DNA of 64,000 nt from Marinobacter fuscus (GTDB lineage Bacteria; Pseudomonadota; Gammaproteobacteria; Pseudomonadales; Oleiphilaceae). Positions within the stretch are counted from its first letter, which is position 1, and each line of letters begins with the position of its first letter. This document shows positions 49,021-57,992 of this stretch, in pieces. The notes beneath the pieces are model-generated. The model searched no databases. It had not been told where the DNA came from and was given only the letters and a program-made list of their open reading frames with translations. The stretch is taken from NCBI RefSeq assembly GCF_003007675.1, contig NZ_PXNP01000104.1, positions 186,001 to 250,000 of the forward strand, in the 5' to 3' direction. The translations under genes were made by a program, and so were the position numbers.

Positions 49021-50694
49021 ATGGGTTTGCCCCTCGCCCAGGCATTAACAGATGGTAGCTTCAAAGCTCTGGTGGACAGGCATCCGCGCGCCGTTATGCT
49101 GGCCACCCGGGATGCGCGTATTGTGTATGTGAATGAAATGTTCCATACCGTGACCGGTTACAGCCACGATGAAGTTATTGGCCAGTCACCGTCAATGCTG
49201 AGCTCTGGCCTGCATACGCCGGACTTCTATCAGAAAATGTGGCGCAGCCTGACCCGGGCAGGGCGCTGGGAGGGGCTGATCTGGAACCGCCGGAAAAACG
49301 GCGATAAATACCCCCAGTGGCTGACGATCTATTCCGTGAACGCAGGCGGTTCGGAATTCTATGCCGGTGTGTTTATGGATGTGGGAGATCGTGCTTCGAT
49401 TGATGAGCGCGTTGCCTCCCTGGCCTACTACGACCCGTTGACCGAGCTGCCCAACCGCTCCCTGTTCCGGGAGTTTCTCAAAGCCCGCACCGGTCAGAGG
49501 CCAAGGGGCTCCAATACCTTTGCCGTGCTTTTTATTGATCTTGATTTTTTCAAGGCAATTAATGAATTGCATGGTCATGACCATGGCGACAAGGTGCTTC
49601 GGCAGGTGGCGGCCTGTATCCGGGACGTACTGAGACAAAGCGATGTTCTGGCACGCCTTTCCGGCGATGAGTTTGCAGCCATTGTTGAGTTGGAACGCCC
49701 GCAGGATCTGGACGTTGTCTGTGACCGGTTGATGGCGATGTTCCGGGCGCCTCTTCTGGTGGGGCACCGGGAGTATTTTCTCTCGGCATCGGTGGGGGCG
49801 GCCATGTTCCACCGGGACGGAGAAACCGCCTCGGAGTTGCTGCAGAATGCGGATCGTGCCATGCACACGGCGAAAGCGGACGGGCGCGCCTGTTACCGTG
49901 TCTACAGTGCCGACGAGGACTCATCAGGGCGCCAGGAGCATCGGTTGTCGGAGGCGCTTGTAACCTCGCTGAAGGTGGCTCCGGGCGAGTTCTCTGTGGT
50001 GTATCAGCCGCAGTATGACCTCGCGACCGGCAAAGTGCTGGGCCTTGAGGCTCTGTTGCGCTGGCATCACCCCGAGCTGGGGATGGTGTCGCCGGCCCGC
50101 TTTGTTCCGGTTGCCGAGCAGCGCGGTTACATCCATGAGTTAACCGAGCGGCTGATTGCCTGTATCGACGCGGATTTGCAACAGACGGCTCTGAAGGACG
50201 GAAAAGGCCGGCGGCTGGCCATTAATATCTCGGCCCGCCAGATCACCGACAACCGCCTGGAATCGCTGCTCGAGCCTTTTTTCGAGCGTCTGCGCCGGGC
50301 GCACTGGCAACCCGAGATTGAGATTACCGAGACCCACATGATGAATCTGTCCCGGGGTTGCCTTGCCAAGCTGGCCGAATACGGCGAGAAAAACGTTATT
50401 GTGGCCATTGATGATTTTGGTACCGGCTATTCGTCGCTGGCGTATCTGCACCGCCTGCCCGTGCATGTGTTAAAGATTGATCGTCAGTTTGTCCAGCGAA
50501 TCGGTCAGATTGGTGATGACGCGGGCATTGTTTCTGCCATTCTTGCCATTGCCGAAGCGCTGAATCTTGAAGTGGTGGCCGAGGGTATCGAAACGGAAGC
50601 CCAGAAGAGCCAGCTTCAGACCTTGCGTTGCCATCGGGGGCAGGGTTATCTGCTGGCCCGCCCTGCGCCCATCGGGCAGTTGTCATTCGATTGA
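49021..50694 (+). CDS. PAS-GGDEF-EAL cyclic-di-GMP protein
   Basis: 557 residues, no membrane segment. PAS domain about 15-130; GGDEF domain about 140-300 with YDPLTELPNRSLF, IDLDFFKAINELHGHDHGD and an active loop reading SGDEF instead of GGDEF; EAL domain about 310-555 with GLEALLRWHHPELG, NISARQ, EITETHMM, DDFGTGYSSLAYL and VAEGIET. All phosphodiesterase metal ligands seem present, so cyclic-di-GMP breakdown is likely; cyclase activity with SGDEF is possible. AGGAG precedes the ATG. Confidence 0.92.
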   Translation: MGLPLAQALTDGSFKALVDRHPRAVMLATRDARIVYVNEMFHTVTGYSHDEVIGQSPSMLSSGLHTPDFYQKMWRSLTRAGRWEGLIWNRRKNGDKYPQWLTIYSVNAGGSEFYAGVFMDVGDRASIDERVASLAYYDPLTELPNRSLFREFLKARTGQRPRGSNTFAVLFIDLDFFKAINELHGHDHGDKVLRQVAACIRDVLRQSDVLARLSGDEFAAIVELERPQDLDVVCDRLMAMFRAPLLVGHREYFLSASVGAAMFHRDGETASELLQNADRAMHTAKADGRACYRVYSADEDSSGRQEHRLSEALVTSLKVAPGEFSVVYQPQYDLATGKVLGLEALLRWHHPELGMVSPARFVPVAEQRGYIHELTERLIACIDADLQQTALKDGKGRRLAINISARQITDNRLESLLEPFFERLRRAHWQPEIEITETHMMNLSRGCLAKLAEYGEKNVIVAIDDFGTGYSSLAYLHRLPVHVLKIDRQFVQRIGQIGDDAGIVSAILAIAEALNLEVVAEGIETEAQKSQLQTLRCHRGQGYLLARPAPIGQLSFD

Positions 50695-50812
50695 CCATCG
50701 TCAATTTCTCAAGCACTTAGGCCGCGGTTCTTGCCATTTTGCAAGAATTGGCTAGAGACCTACCGGTACCTGTATTAGAACTACAGGCTCACCCATTGTC
50801 TGCTTATGCTGT

Positions 50813-51766
50813 ATGCGCACATTGATCGATAAGCCGGATCTCGATGCCTACCTACGCCTGTTTAAAGCCCCCGAAACTGTGTGGCTGAATACACTTGGCG
50901 TGCTGCTGCCCTGTGCAGAACCCGAATTGTTGCAGTCCGGCAGTCGGGCCGAGATCGGGTGCCTGGCGGCGTTTACCGTGTCGTCCGGCGGGGTCTGCGT
51001 GATTGATTTTGCCAATGCCGGTGAGCTGAGGCTGGGTGAGTTGACGGGTACCCTTCTGGTGATGCCTCTGGCGGGGCATTGTGACCTGGTTTTTGGCCAC
51101 GAATGCTGGCAGTCCGCCTTTCCTCTGGCCATCGTTAATCCGGGCAGTGAGGTGGGAATTCGTGCAGGCACCGGTGCCCGGATCGCTCTGCTAAGCCCGT
51201 CATCCTGGAGTCACCATGCCCGACCAGGTGCTGGGCGTCTGTCGGCCATGGCTGAACAGATTCATCAGTTTCTGGTGCGAATGATGTTCTTCCAGAACCA
51301 CCAGCGAGCGTGTGAGGCCCTTGGCAGGCTGTTCCAGGTACTGGCAGGGTTGTTGGAGTTGGGTGCAGAAATGGCGGAGCATGCCTTGCCGGAACTGGAT
51401 CGACGGTTGGTTCGGGCCATTGAGAAAATTCGCAGTGATGAGGACTGGGCGTTCAGCCTGCCCGACCTGGCCAGCCATTCCGGTGTCAGCGAGCGCAACC
51501 TTTATTACCTGATGAAGCGGGAGACCGGCATTACGCCATACCGGCTCTACCAGCGCCATCGCCTGGTGCGTATCCGGCGCAGACTGGCTGATTGCCATCA
51601 GGGTCTGCCACAGATTTCCTGGATTGCGGCCGATGAAGGTTTCTCGCATCTGGGGCGGTTTGCGGCACTCTATCGGGAGCACCTGGGAGAGCTGCCCAGT
51701 GAAACTGTGCAGTGGCGCAGGCGTTGCCAGAACGCCCAATCCGAGCGCTTGCTTGCGGCAAACTAG
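50813..51766 (+). CDS. AraC-family transcriptional regulator
   Basis: 317 residues. A cupin-like N-terminal domain (about 40-170) similar to AraC_binding_2 regulators, then two helix-turn-helices: FSLPDLASHSGVSERNLYYLM and ISWIAADEGFSHLGRFAALYREHLGELP. The ligand is unknown. It converges with the RND efflux genes and is a possible, unproven, regulator of them. Confidence 0.88.
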   Translation: MRTLIDKPDLDAYLRLFKAPETVWLNTLGVLLPCAEPELLQSGSRAEIGCLAAFTVSSGGVCVIDFANAGELRLGELTGTLLVMPLAGHCDLVFGHECWQSAFPLAIVNPGSEVGIRAGTGARIALLSPSSWSHHARPGAGRLSAMAEQIHQFLVRMMFFQNHQRACEALGRLFQVLAGLLELGAEMAEHALPELDRRLVRAIEKIRSDEDWAFSLPDLASHSGVSERNLYYLMKRETGITPYRLYQRHRLVRIRRRLADCHQGLPQISWIAADEGFSHLGRFAALYREHLGELPSETVQWRRRCQNAQSERLLAAN

Positions 51767-51802
51767 CCCTGGTGAACGCTTCAATCTGCTGAGCCTTCAA
51801 AG

Positions 51803-51840
51803 AAAAAGCCCGGCTGTATCGCTGCCGGGCTTTGCATTTT
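51803..51840. terminator. Bidirectional terminator
   Basis: Perfect 10-base arms AAAGCCCGGC (51805-51814) and GCCGGGCTTT (51824-51833). The minus strand then has a T-rich tract, serving the RND permease; the plus strand has TTT and later TTTT for the AraC gene. Confidence 0.8.
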
Positions 51841-51844
51841 CAGG

Positions 51845-54800
51845 TTAGTGACTGCTGGCCGCTTTTTCGGCCGTATGGCTGTCCGCCTCTGCCGTGGCAT
51901 TGTGATCCCGCGCCAGCAAAATGTAGAAGGCGGGCAGCACAAACACCGTAAACAGGGTGCCGATGCCCAGGCCTGCGCTGATGGTCAGACCAATCGCAAA
52001 CCGGCTTTCCGCACCCGGGCCAATCGCAATCAGCAGCGGCACCATGGCGAAGATCAGCGCCAGCGAGGTCATGATGATGGGGCGTAGCCGTATGGCCGCC
52101 GCCTCAATCACTGCGTCCACCTTGCTCAGCCCCTGTTCTCTCTGCAGCAGGTTGGCGAACTCCACAATCAGGATGCCGTTTTTGGAGACTACGCCAATCA
52201 GGGTGATTAGCCCCACCTGGGTATAGATGTTCATGGAGGCAAAGCCGAGCACGATAAACGCCATGGCCCCTGCCACCGACATGGGCACCGACACCAGGAT
52301 GATGAAGGGATCCCGCCAGCTTTCAAACTGCGCAGCCAGCACCAGGTAGATCACCAGCAGCGACAGGAAGAAAGTGACCACCAGCGCGCTGCCCTGGTTG
52401 GCCAGCTGACGGGTTTCGCCGGTGTAGTCGAAGCTAAAGCCCTGCGGGAACACCTCGCTGGCGGTCTGCTCCATAAACTCCATGGCGGTGCCCGCAGCCA
52501 CACCTGGCATGATGACGCCTTCCAGAGTCAGCGAGTTCTGCTGGTTGAACTGGGTGCGGTTGGATGGCTCCACCTCTTCGGTAAAGCTCACCACGCTGGA
52601 CAGGGGCACCAGCTCGCCATTGCCGGCACGGATGTAGTAATCCTGCAAGGCTTCCTTGCTGGGCCGGAACTGATTGTCCACCTGGGGGATCACCTGGTAG
52701 GAGCGGCCTTCCATGTTGAAGCGGTTGATGTAGCCGCCACTGAGCATGCTGGCCAGGGACTGCCCAACATCCTGCATCGACAGGCCCAGATCAGCCACGC
52801 GATCACGATCGACATTGATGCGGGTAACCGGCTTGTCGAAGTTGATGGACTTCTTCAGGAACATGAAGTTGCCACTCTGCATGGCCTTGCCCAGCATTTC
52901 ATCGGCCACCTGATCCAGCTGTTCATAGCTGCCACCAGTGGTGATGACAAACTGGAACGGCAGGCCGCCGCCCGAACCAGGCAGAGATGGTGCCGGGAAG
53001 ACAGCCGTCTGCAGCCCGGTGACCTTTTTCAGTTCGGCATCCAGCATGGGTTGAACTTCGAACTGGCTAATCTCCCGCTCACTCCAGGGCGCCAGCTTGA
53101 ACCCGCCGAAGACAGCATTGGGGCTGGTGATGCCCAGAATCATGAAGTCTTCGCTGTAACCCGGCACCTCTGACATCCGGTTCTGTACTTCCTGACCGTG
53201 GTCGTACAGGTAGTCCAGGGTGGAGGTTTCCGGGCCAAGGCCCTGATAGAACAGAATGCCCTGATCTTCGGTGGGGGCCAGTTCGTTCTGGCTCATCATC
53301 ACCATGAAGTAGATGGAGCCAAGCACCACAAAGGCGAAGAACACCACGACCGACTTGGTCTGCATCAACGATGACAGTGCAGCCTTGTAGGCATTGGCCA
53401 GGCCGTTGAAGGTTTTTTCCACTAGCTGCTCGAACCGGCCGGGGTTGCCGTGGGGCTTGAGAACCTTGCCAGAGAGCATGGGCGACAGGGTCAGGGCGAC
53501 TATACCGGAGATCACCACCGTGCCGGCCAGGGTAAAGGCGAATTCGGTGAACAGCGAGCCGACCAGGCCACCCATAAAGCCGATGGGGGCATAAACCGCC
53601 ACCAGCGTGGTGGTCATGGCGATGATGGGCGTTGCCATTTCCCGGGCACCGTTAATAGCGGCGTCGAATCGGGATTCGCCCGCCTCGATGTGTCGGTGTA
53701 CGTTTTCCACCATAATGATGGCGTCATCCACCACCAGGCCGATGGCCAGCACCATGGACAGCAGCGTCAGCAGGTTCAGGGAGAAGCCGAACATCAGCAT
53801 GACAAAGGCGCCACCAATCAGGGACAGCGGTACCGCCACCGAGGGCACCACCGAGGCTCGAACCGAACCCAGGCACAGGAACACCACCACCAGGACGATG
53901 ATCATGGCTTCCAGCAAGGTCTGGATAACCTCGTTAATGGAATCCTCGATAAAGTCAGAGGCATCGTAGGCCAGGCGCACATTCAGGCCGCTGGGCAACT
54001 GACTTTCGATATCCGGCAGTTCGGCCTTGACCAGGTCGGCCACGGTTAGCGGGTTGGCCCCCGGTGCCAACTCAATGGCCACATAGGTGGCCGGCTGGCC
54101 CTTGTACAGAGCCAGGCTGTCATAGGTCTGGGACCCCAGCTCCACACGGGCAATATCCTGCAGGCGGATCAGAGTGCCGTTTGACTGTTTGACCACCAGG
54201 TTCCGGAAGGCGTCCGGATCGGCGATATCGGTGTCGCTGGTCAGGCTGACCTCGGTGTATTTGCCGCGGGTTTTGCCCACTGCGGCCTGATAGTTGTTGG
54301 CCCGCAGTTTGGCGGCTACTTCTACCGGAGTCATATCCACGGCGGCGAGACGTTCCGGGTCCAGCCAGATACGCAAGGCAAAGGTGCGACCCAGCAGTTC
54401 AGCCTTGCCCACGCCGGCCAGCGCCTGCAGCTTGGGCTGTACCACCCGGGTCAGATAATCGGTAATCTGGGGCACATCCAGCTCGGTGCTGTAAAAGGCA
54501 ATGTACATCAGTGCCGTGCTGTCGCCGGTAGTCGAGGTAATCACCGGGTCCTCGGCTTCCGCCGGTAACACGTTACGCTGACTGGCTACTTTGGCCTGGA
54601 TCTCCGCCAGGGCATCGTTGGCGTCGTAGTTCAGGATCATCTTGGCCTGAATGGTCGATACGCTCTGGGAACTGGTGGAGGTCAGGTAATCAATGCCGCT
54701 GGCTTCAGCAATGGCCTGCTGCAGCGGGGTCGTGATAAAGCCCTTGATCAGATCAGAACTGGCGCCGGGGTAGGCCGTGGAGACGGTCACCGTGGTGCTT

Positions 54801-54922
54801 TCCAGTTCCGGATACTGCCGGATTTCCATTTCCATGGCGGCCCGTGCACCGATCAACAGGATCAGCAGGCTGACCACCGTGGCCAGAACCGGCCGGTGGA
54901 CAAAAATGTCGGTAAATTTCAT
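51845..54922 (-). CDS. RND efflux transporter permease (HAE1 family)
   Basis: 1025 residues with the AcrB/MexB plan: membrane helix 1 (PVLATVVSLLILLIG), porter loop, helices 2-6, a second loop and helices 8-12. The proton-relay Asp pair is in IGLVVDDAIIMVEN. It pumps hydrophobic drugs or solvents out with its adaptor. The start ATG shares one base with the adaptor stop (TAATG). No outer membrane channel gene adjoins, so a TolC-like protein encoded elsewhere must complete the pump. Confidence 0.94.
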   Translation of the reverse strand: MKFTDIFVHRPVLATVVSLLILLIGARAAMEMEIRQYPELESTTVTVSTAYPGASSDLIKGFITTPLQQAIAEASGIDYLTSTSSQSVSTIQAKMILNYDANDALAEIQAKVASQRNVLPAEAEDPVITSTTGDSTALMYIAFYSTELDVPQITDYLTRVVQPKLQALAGVGKAELLGRTFALRIWLDPERLAAVDMTPVEVAAKLRANNYQAAVGKTRGKYTEVSLTSDTDIADPDAFRNLVVKQSNGTLIRLQDIARVELGSQTYDSLALYKGQPATYVAIELAPGANPLTVADLVKAELPDIESQLPSGLNVRLAYDASDFIEDSINEVIQTLLEAMIIVLVVVFLCLGSVRASVVPSVAVPLSLIGGAFVMLMFGFSLNLLTLLSMVLAIGLVVDDAIIMVENVHRHIEAGESRFDAAINGAREMATPIIAMTTTLVAVYAPIGFMGGLVGSLFTEFAFTLAGTVVISGIVALTLSPMLSGKVLKPHGNPGRFEQLVEKTFNGLANAYKAALSSLMQTKSVVVFFAFVVLGSIYFMVMMSQNELAPTEDQGILFYQGLGPETSTLDYLYDHGQEVQNRMSEVPGYSEDFMILGITSPNAVFGGFKLAPWSEREISQFEVQPMLDAELKKVTGLQTAVFPAPSLPGSGGGLPFQFVITTGGSYEQLDQVADEMLGKAMQSGNFMFLKKSINFDKPVTRINVDRDRVADLGLSMQDVGQSLASMLSGGYINRFNMEGRSYQVIPQVDNQFRPSKEALQDYYIRAGNGELVPLSSVVSFTEEVEPSNRTQFNQQNSLTLEGVIMPGVAAGTAMEFMEQTASEVFPQGFSFDYTGETRQLANQGSALVVTFFLSLLVIYLVLAAQFESWRDPFIILVSVPMSVAGAMAFIVLGFASMNIYTQVGLITLIGVVSKNGILIVEFANLLQREQGLSKVDAVIEAAAIRLRPIIMTSLALIFAMVPLLIAIGPGAESRFAIGLTISAGLGIGTLFTVFVLPAFYILLARDHNATAEADSHTAEKAASSH

Positions 54923-56019
54923 TACTCAGACGCCTCCTGGCCGGACTCGTCCTGGATGTCAACATGCTGGCCCGCACGCAGCCTCAGCAGACCCTTGGCC
55001 ACCACGGTATCACCCTCTTCGAGACCAGACAGTACGGCGGCCCGGCCATCGCGGACTTCGCCCGTGGTGACGGTGCGGCGGCTGACAATCAGCTCGCCCG
55101 TGTCGTTTTCTTCCACCACGTACACGAAATTGCCGTAGGTGTTGTAGGAAATGGCGGTGCGCGGCAGGGTAACCACTTCGTTGTCCCGGGGCTGGCCGGT
55201 CTGGATGGTGGCAAACATGCCCGGGCGCAGCAGGTTTTCTTCATTATCCAGGGTGGCGCGTATACGCACGGTACGGGTTTCCGGGTTTACCGAGGTGTTG
55301 ATAGCGCTCACCTCACCCTCGAAGGACTGGTCCGGCACAGCAGCGACCGTCACGGATACCGGGTACCCCTGATCCACATCCGGCAGGAATTTCTCGGACA
55401 GGGTGTAATCGACATAGATAGGATTCAGCATGTTGATCTCGACAATCGGTGTGCCGGTGGCAATGTACTGGCCCTGATCCACCATGCGGATACCCAGCTT
55501 GCCGTCAAAGGGCGCGCGGATCACCTTCTTGTTGAGCTGAGCTTCGGCCTCGTTCACCCGGGCGCGGGCAGCATCGAAATTGGCCTTGGCTTCATCATAC
55601 TGGGACTGGGACACGGCCCGCTTCGGCAGCAGATCCGAAACCCGCTTGAATTCCTGCTCGGCCAGCTGGGCTTCTGCCCGCCGTGTGCGCAGTGCTGCCT
55701 CGTCGATGGCGGCATCCAGGCGAACCAGAACGTCGCCTTTTTGAACGGTCTTGCCCGATTCAAAGTTGATCTGGGTAATCACCCCGGGCAACTCGTTCGC
55801 CACTTCGATGCCGTTGACGGCGGTAATGCTGCCCACGGCCTTGATGGACGGCTGCCAGTTCTCGATTTCGGCGGTGGTGACGGAAATCATGGCCGGAGGC
55901 TGGGGCTGGGATAACATTTGTTTCAGCTGGCCGAACTGGTAGAACTTGTAGCCAAAGATTCCACCCAGCACGAGGCCGAGGAAAATAAGAACAATGACGA
56001 AACGGGAAGCAGTGCGCAT
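54922..56019 (-). CDS. RND efflux periplasmic adaptor (membrane fusion protein)
   Basis: 365 residues. N-terminal membrane anchor (FVIVLIFLGLVLGGIFGY), split lipoyl domain (GVITQINFESGKTVQKGDVL and VIRAPFDGKLGI), a coiled-coil hairpin between, then the beta-barrel and membrane-proximal domains (LLRPGMFATIQTG). There is no lipobox. It links the RND pump to the outer membrane channel. Confidence 0.94.
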   Translation of the reverse strand: MRTASRFVIVLIFLGLVLGGIFGYKFYQFGQLKQMLSQPQPPAMISVTTAEIENWQPSIKAVGSITAVNGIEVANELPGVITQINFESGKTVQKGDVLVRLDAAIDEAALRTRRAEAQLAEQEFKRVSDLLPKRAVSQSQYDEAKANFDAARARVNEAEAQLNKKVIRAPFDGKLGIRMVDQGQYIATGTPIVEINMLNPIYVDYTLSEKFLPDVDQGYPVSVTVAAVPDQSFEGEVSAINTSVNPETRTVRIRATLDNEENLLRPGMFATIQTGQPRDNEVVTLPRTAISYNTYGNFVYVVEENDTGELIVSRRTVTTGEVRDGRAAVLSGLEEGDTVVAKGLLRLRAGQHVDIQDESGQEASE

Positions 56020-56335
56020 AAATCTGTTCCTGGGAGTGAATGTCCTGGAGCAGTCAGAGGAATGTGAGAAGTCTGGGTGACGTCCTTTTCAGTCCCTGTC
56101 TGCCGATCTTGGTGATGTTGCTTTGCCGAATGCCGGTACAAAAAGCAAGTGGCCCCTTTGTCGGATAGGATGCTACAAAAGCTGGTTCTTTTTGTCATCA
56201 GTTCGCTTCCTAATATCGAGGCGATTTGCAAGATTTTTACGATGTAATCTTATGTCCGGATCTGGGTTGCGTGAAATACCGGGCAGGTTACTATTCCGGG
56301 AGTGTATCTGCCCACAGGGCGAACAGGACGATGTG
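56020..56335. other. 316-base divergent intergenic region
   Basis: Lies between the RND adaptor and the J-domain gene and should hold both promoters. The only structure I can support is a 6-base inverted repeat GGGCAG (56281-56286) / CTGCCC (56308-56313) close to the J-domain gene. A long open frame here (from 56123) has no family content and no good ribosome site before 56336. Confidence 0.4.
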
Positions 56336-56836
56336 ATGCAACTGATACTGGGGCTTGCCCTGGCGGCGGCCGTTTTTGTGATTCTGAAGAAGTGGGGCGC
56401 GCTGTCGCCTGAACGCCAGAAAGCGGCGGTCTGGAAGATTGTTCTGGTGGCTGGTGGTGCCTTGCTGCTGTTTATGGTGCTGACCGGCCGGGTGCATGTC
56501 ATTACGGCCGCGGTTGCGGCCCTGATTCCGCTGCTGAGAAAGTTGCCTCTGTTATTGAAATACATTCCGATGATTCGCCAGGCCACGGGCAAGACCGAAC
56601 AGTCTGGCAGTCAGCAAGGTTCCGCCGATACGGAATCGTCGCCAGGCAATAGCGCCATGTCGGTGCGGGAGGCCTGCGATCTGCTGGGCGTAGCACCCGA
56701 CGCAACCCGGGAACAAATCATAGCGGCGCATCGGCGGCTGATGCTGAAAGTTCACCCGGATCGCGGTGGCAATGACTATCTGGCCGCCAAGCTTAACCAG
56801 GCCCGGGATCGGTTGCTTGGAAGCAGGGCGGGTTAA
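56336..56836 (+). CDS. Membrane-anchored J-domain protein (TIM14/Pam18-like layout)
   Basis: 166 residues from the ATG at 56336, with AGGA 8 bases upstream. Two membrane helices (about 2-18 and 38-55, and a hydrophobic stretch to 75) are followed by a Ser/Gln-rich linker and a short C-terminal J domain, REACDLLGVAPDATREQIIAAH, with the HPD motif in LKVHPDRGGNDYLA. N-in or N-out topology cannot be told; the layout resembles mitochondrial Pam18. It overlaps the mini-secretin gene by 4 bases at their 3' ends. Confidence 0.82.
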   Translation: MQLILGLALAAAVFVILKKWGALSPERQKAAVWKIVLVAGGALLLFMVLTGRVHVITAAVAALIPLLRKLPLLLKYIPMIRQATGKTEQSGSQQGSADTESSPGNSAMSVREACDLLGVAPDATREQIIAAHRRLMLKVHPDRGGNDYLAAKLNQARDRLLGSRAG

Positions 56837-57627
56837 GGGACAATATCGACTTTCACCTCGATGTTCTGGTTTTCTGAACGATTGCCCGCCACCCGATAGA
56901 CGATGCCCTGGCTGCTGCGCTCTTCCGAACGCTGAATGCCTCCAAGGCTGACCCACTGGCCGGGCTGAACCCGGCGCACGGTCATCAGGGCTTCGGTATC
57001 GTAGCCGGGGATGGCCGCCGGATCTGCCTCAAAAGAGACAATATTCAACTCCACCGACTGGTCGGAAATGGCATGGGGACTTACGACAAAGCCGCTGTGG
57101 GTTTCTACTTGCTGCAGTATGGCAGCGGGATTGCGCCCGCCCTGAATGGCGAAAGGCAGGGTGCGAACCGTGCCAGAGGTAATGTGGGCGGATTGCCCGC
57201 TTTGCACGATCAGTTGGCGCTGGCGCGAACGGTTGGTGCTGATGGTTTTCTGCTGCACGCTGCCACGCACCGACTGGTTATTGATGTTAATCCCGGCACC
57301 GGATTGTTTACCGCCGATGTCTTGCTGATAGCGCACTGAAATACGCATCTGTATTGGAGCCACGTCCAGGGTTTGCACCAGGCGACCGATTTCATCCAGC
57401 AATGTTGGCTCGCCTCTGGCCACCAGTTGCTGACCTTGGGCGCTGATGGTCACCGGTGACTGCTGATAAAGGGCCTGTACCTGGCTGGCCATATCCTGCG
57501 CGGTGCGGTTGTGCAGCGGATAGATCCTGACTTCCCGCTGCGCCAGTGCCGGGCCGGACAAAAGTGCCAGCATGAGCGCCAGAATGGCCGCGGTGCGCCA
57601 GTCAAACCTGCTCAGAATCGATCCCAT
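56833..57627 (-). CDS. Secretin-like periplasmic protein, short form
   Basis: 264 residues. Signal peptide ends LLSGPALAQREV. Residues 30-95 form a secretin N1/NolW-like domain (YPLHNRTAQDMASQVQALY, LLDEIGRLVQTLDV); the remainder resembles the start of the secretin beta domain (VRTLPFAIQGG, EALMTVRRVQPGQWVSLGG). True secretins of type II-IV systems exceed 500 residues with a transmembrane ring, so this cannot form a normal gate. No secretion or pilus genes are near. Confidence 0.8.
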   Translation of the reverse strand: MGSILSRFDWRTAAILALMLALLSGPALAQREVRIYPLHNRTAQDMASQVQALYQQSPVTISAQGQQLVARGEPTLLDEIGRLVQTLDVAPIQMRISVRYQQDIGGKQSGAGININNQSVRGSVQQKTISTNRSRQRQLIVQSGQSAHITSGTVRTLPFAIQGGRNPAAILQQVETHSGFVVSPHAISDQSVELNIVSFEADPAAIPGYDTEALMTVRRVQPGQWVSLGGIQRSEERSSQGIVYRVAGNRSENQNIEVKVDIVP

Positions 57628-57821
57628 ACCAGCCCTCCCGAGCCCAGATCAAAACAACGTCGACAAATAAATACGGTTTTCGGGTTGTCAGCATGAAAAC
57701 CATGGGTATATAGTAAAAAGCATGAAGACCTTACACGCAGCCTGTCAATTGAATGTTCTGAAAACTTTTGGTGAAAAACTGAAAGCCGCAGGCTCTGCTG
57801 TGTATTTTTGGTGGTTTGGTT

Positions 57822-57944
57822 ATGGCTTTTATTTTAGCCAGAGCCCGGGCCGCCCGTAAGATCTTCATCGACCGAACACAACGAGGAAGGCAGCCCGGCA
57901 AGCAACCCAGGCTGCCACCGGACTCAAAAAGCCCCGACTGGTAG
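57822..57944 (+). CDS. Possible leader peptide ahead of DAHP synthase
   Basis: A 40-residue frame starting MAFILARARAARKIFIDRTQ, with GGTGG about 10 bases upstream, whose TAG stop (57942-57944) lies in the loop of the terminator hairpin. It has two Phe and one Trp codon but no aromatic run, so a stalling role is not evident. It may be chance. Confidence 0.25.
   Translation: MAFILARARAARKIFIDRTQRGRQPGKQPRLPPDSKSPDW
57889..57916 (+). other. Leader hairpin ahead of DAHP synthase
   Basis: Perfect 7-base arms GGCAGCC (57889-57895) and GGCTGCC (57910-57916) with a 14-base loop, 9 bases before the terminator stem. It may act with it as an anti-terminator pair or be part of a small RNA. Confidence 0.45.
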
Positions 57945-57962
57945 CCCAGCCGGGGCTTTTTT
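57926..57962 (+). terminator. Intrinsic terminator inside the DAHP synthase leader
   Basis: Arms AAAAAGCCCCG (57926-57936) and CGGGGCTTTTTT (57951-57962), with an inner CTGG/CCAG extension. It is 30 bases before the DAHP synthase ATG. There is no plus-strand gene upstream for it to terminate, so it must end a leader transcript or a small RNA. Confidence 0.85.
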
Positions 57963-57992
57963 GATTCTGATACAGGGAAACGGAACACCGAC

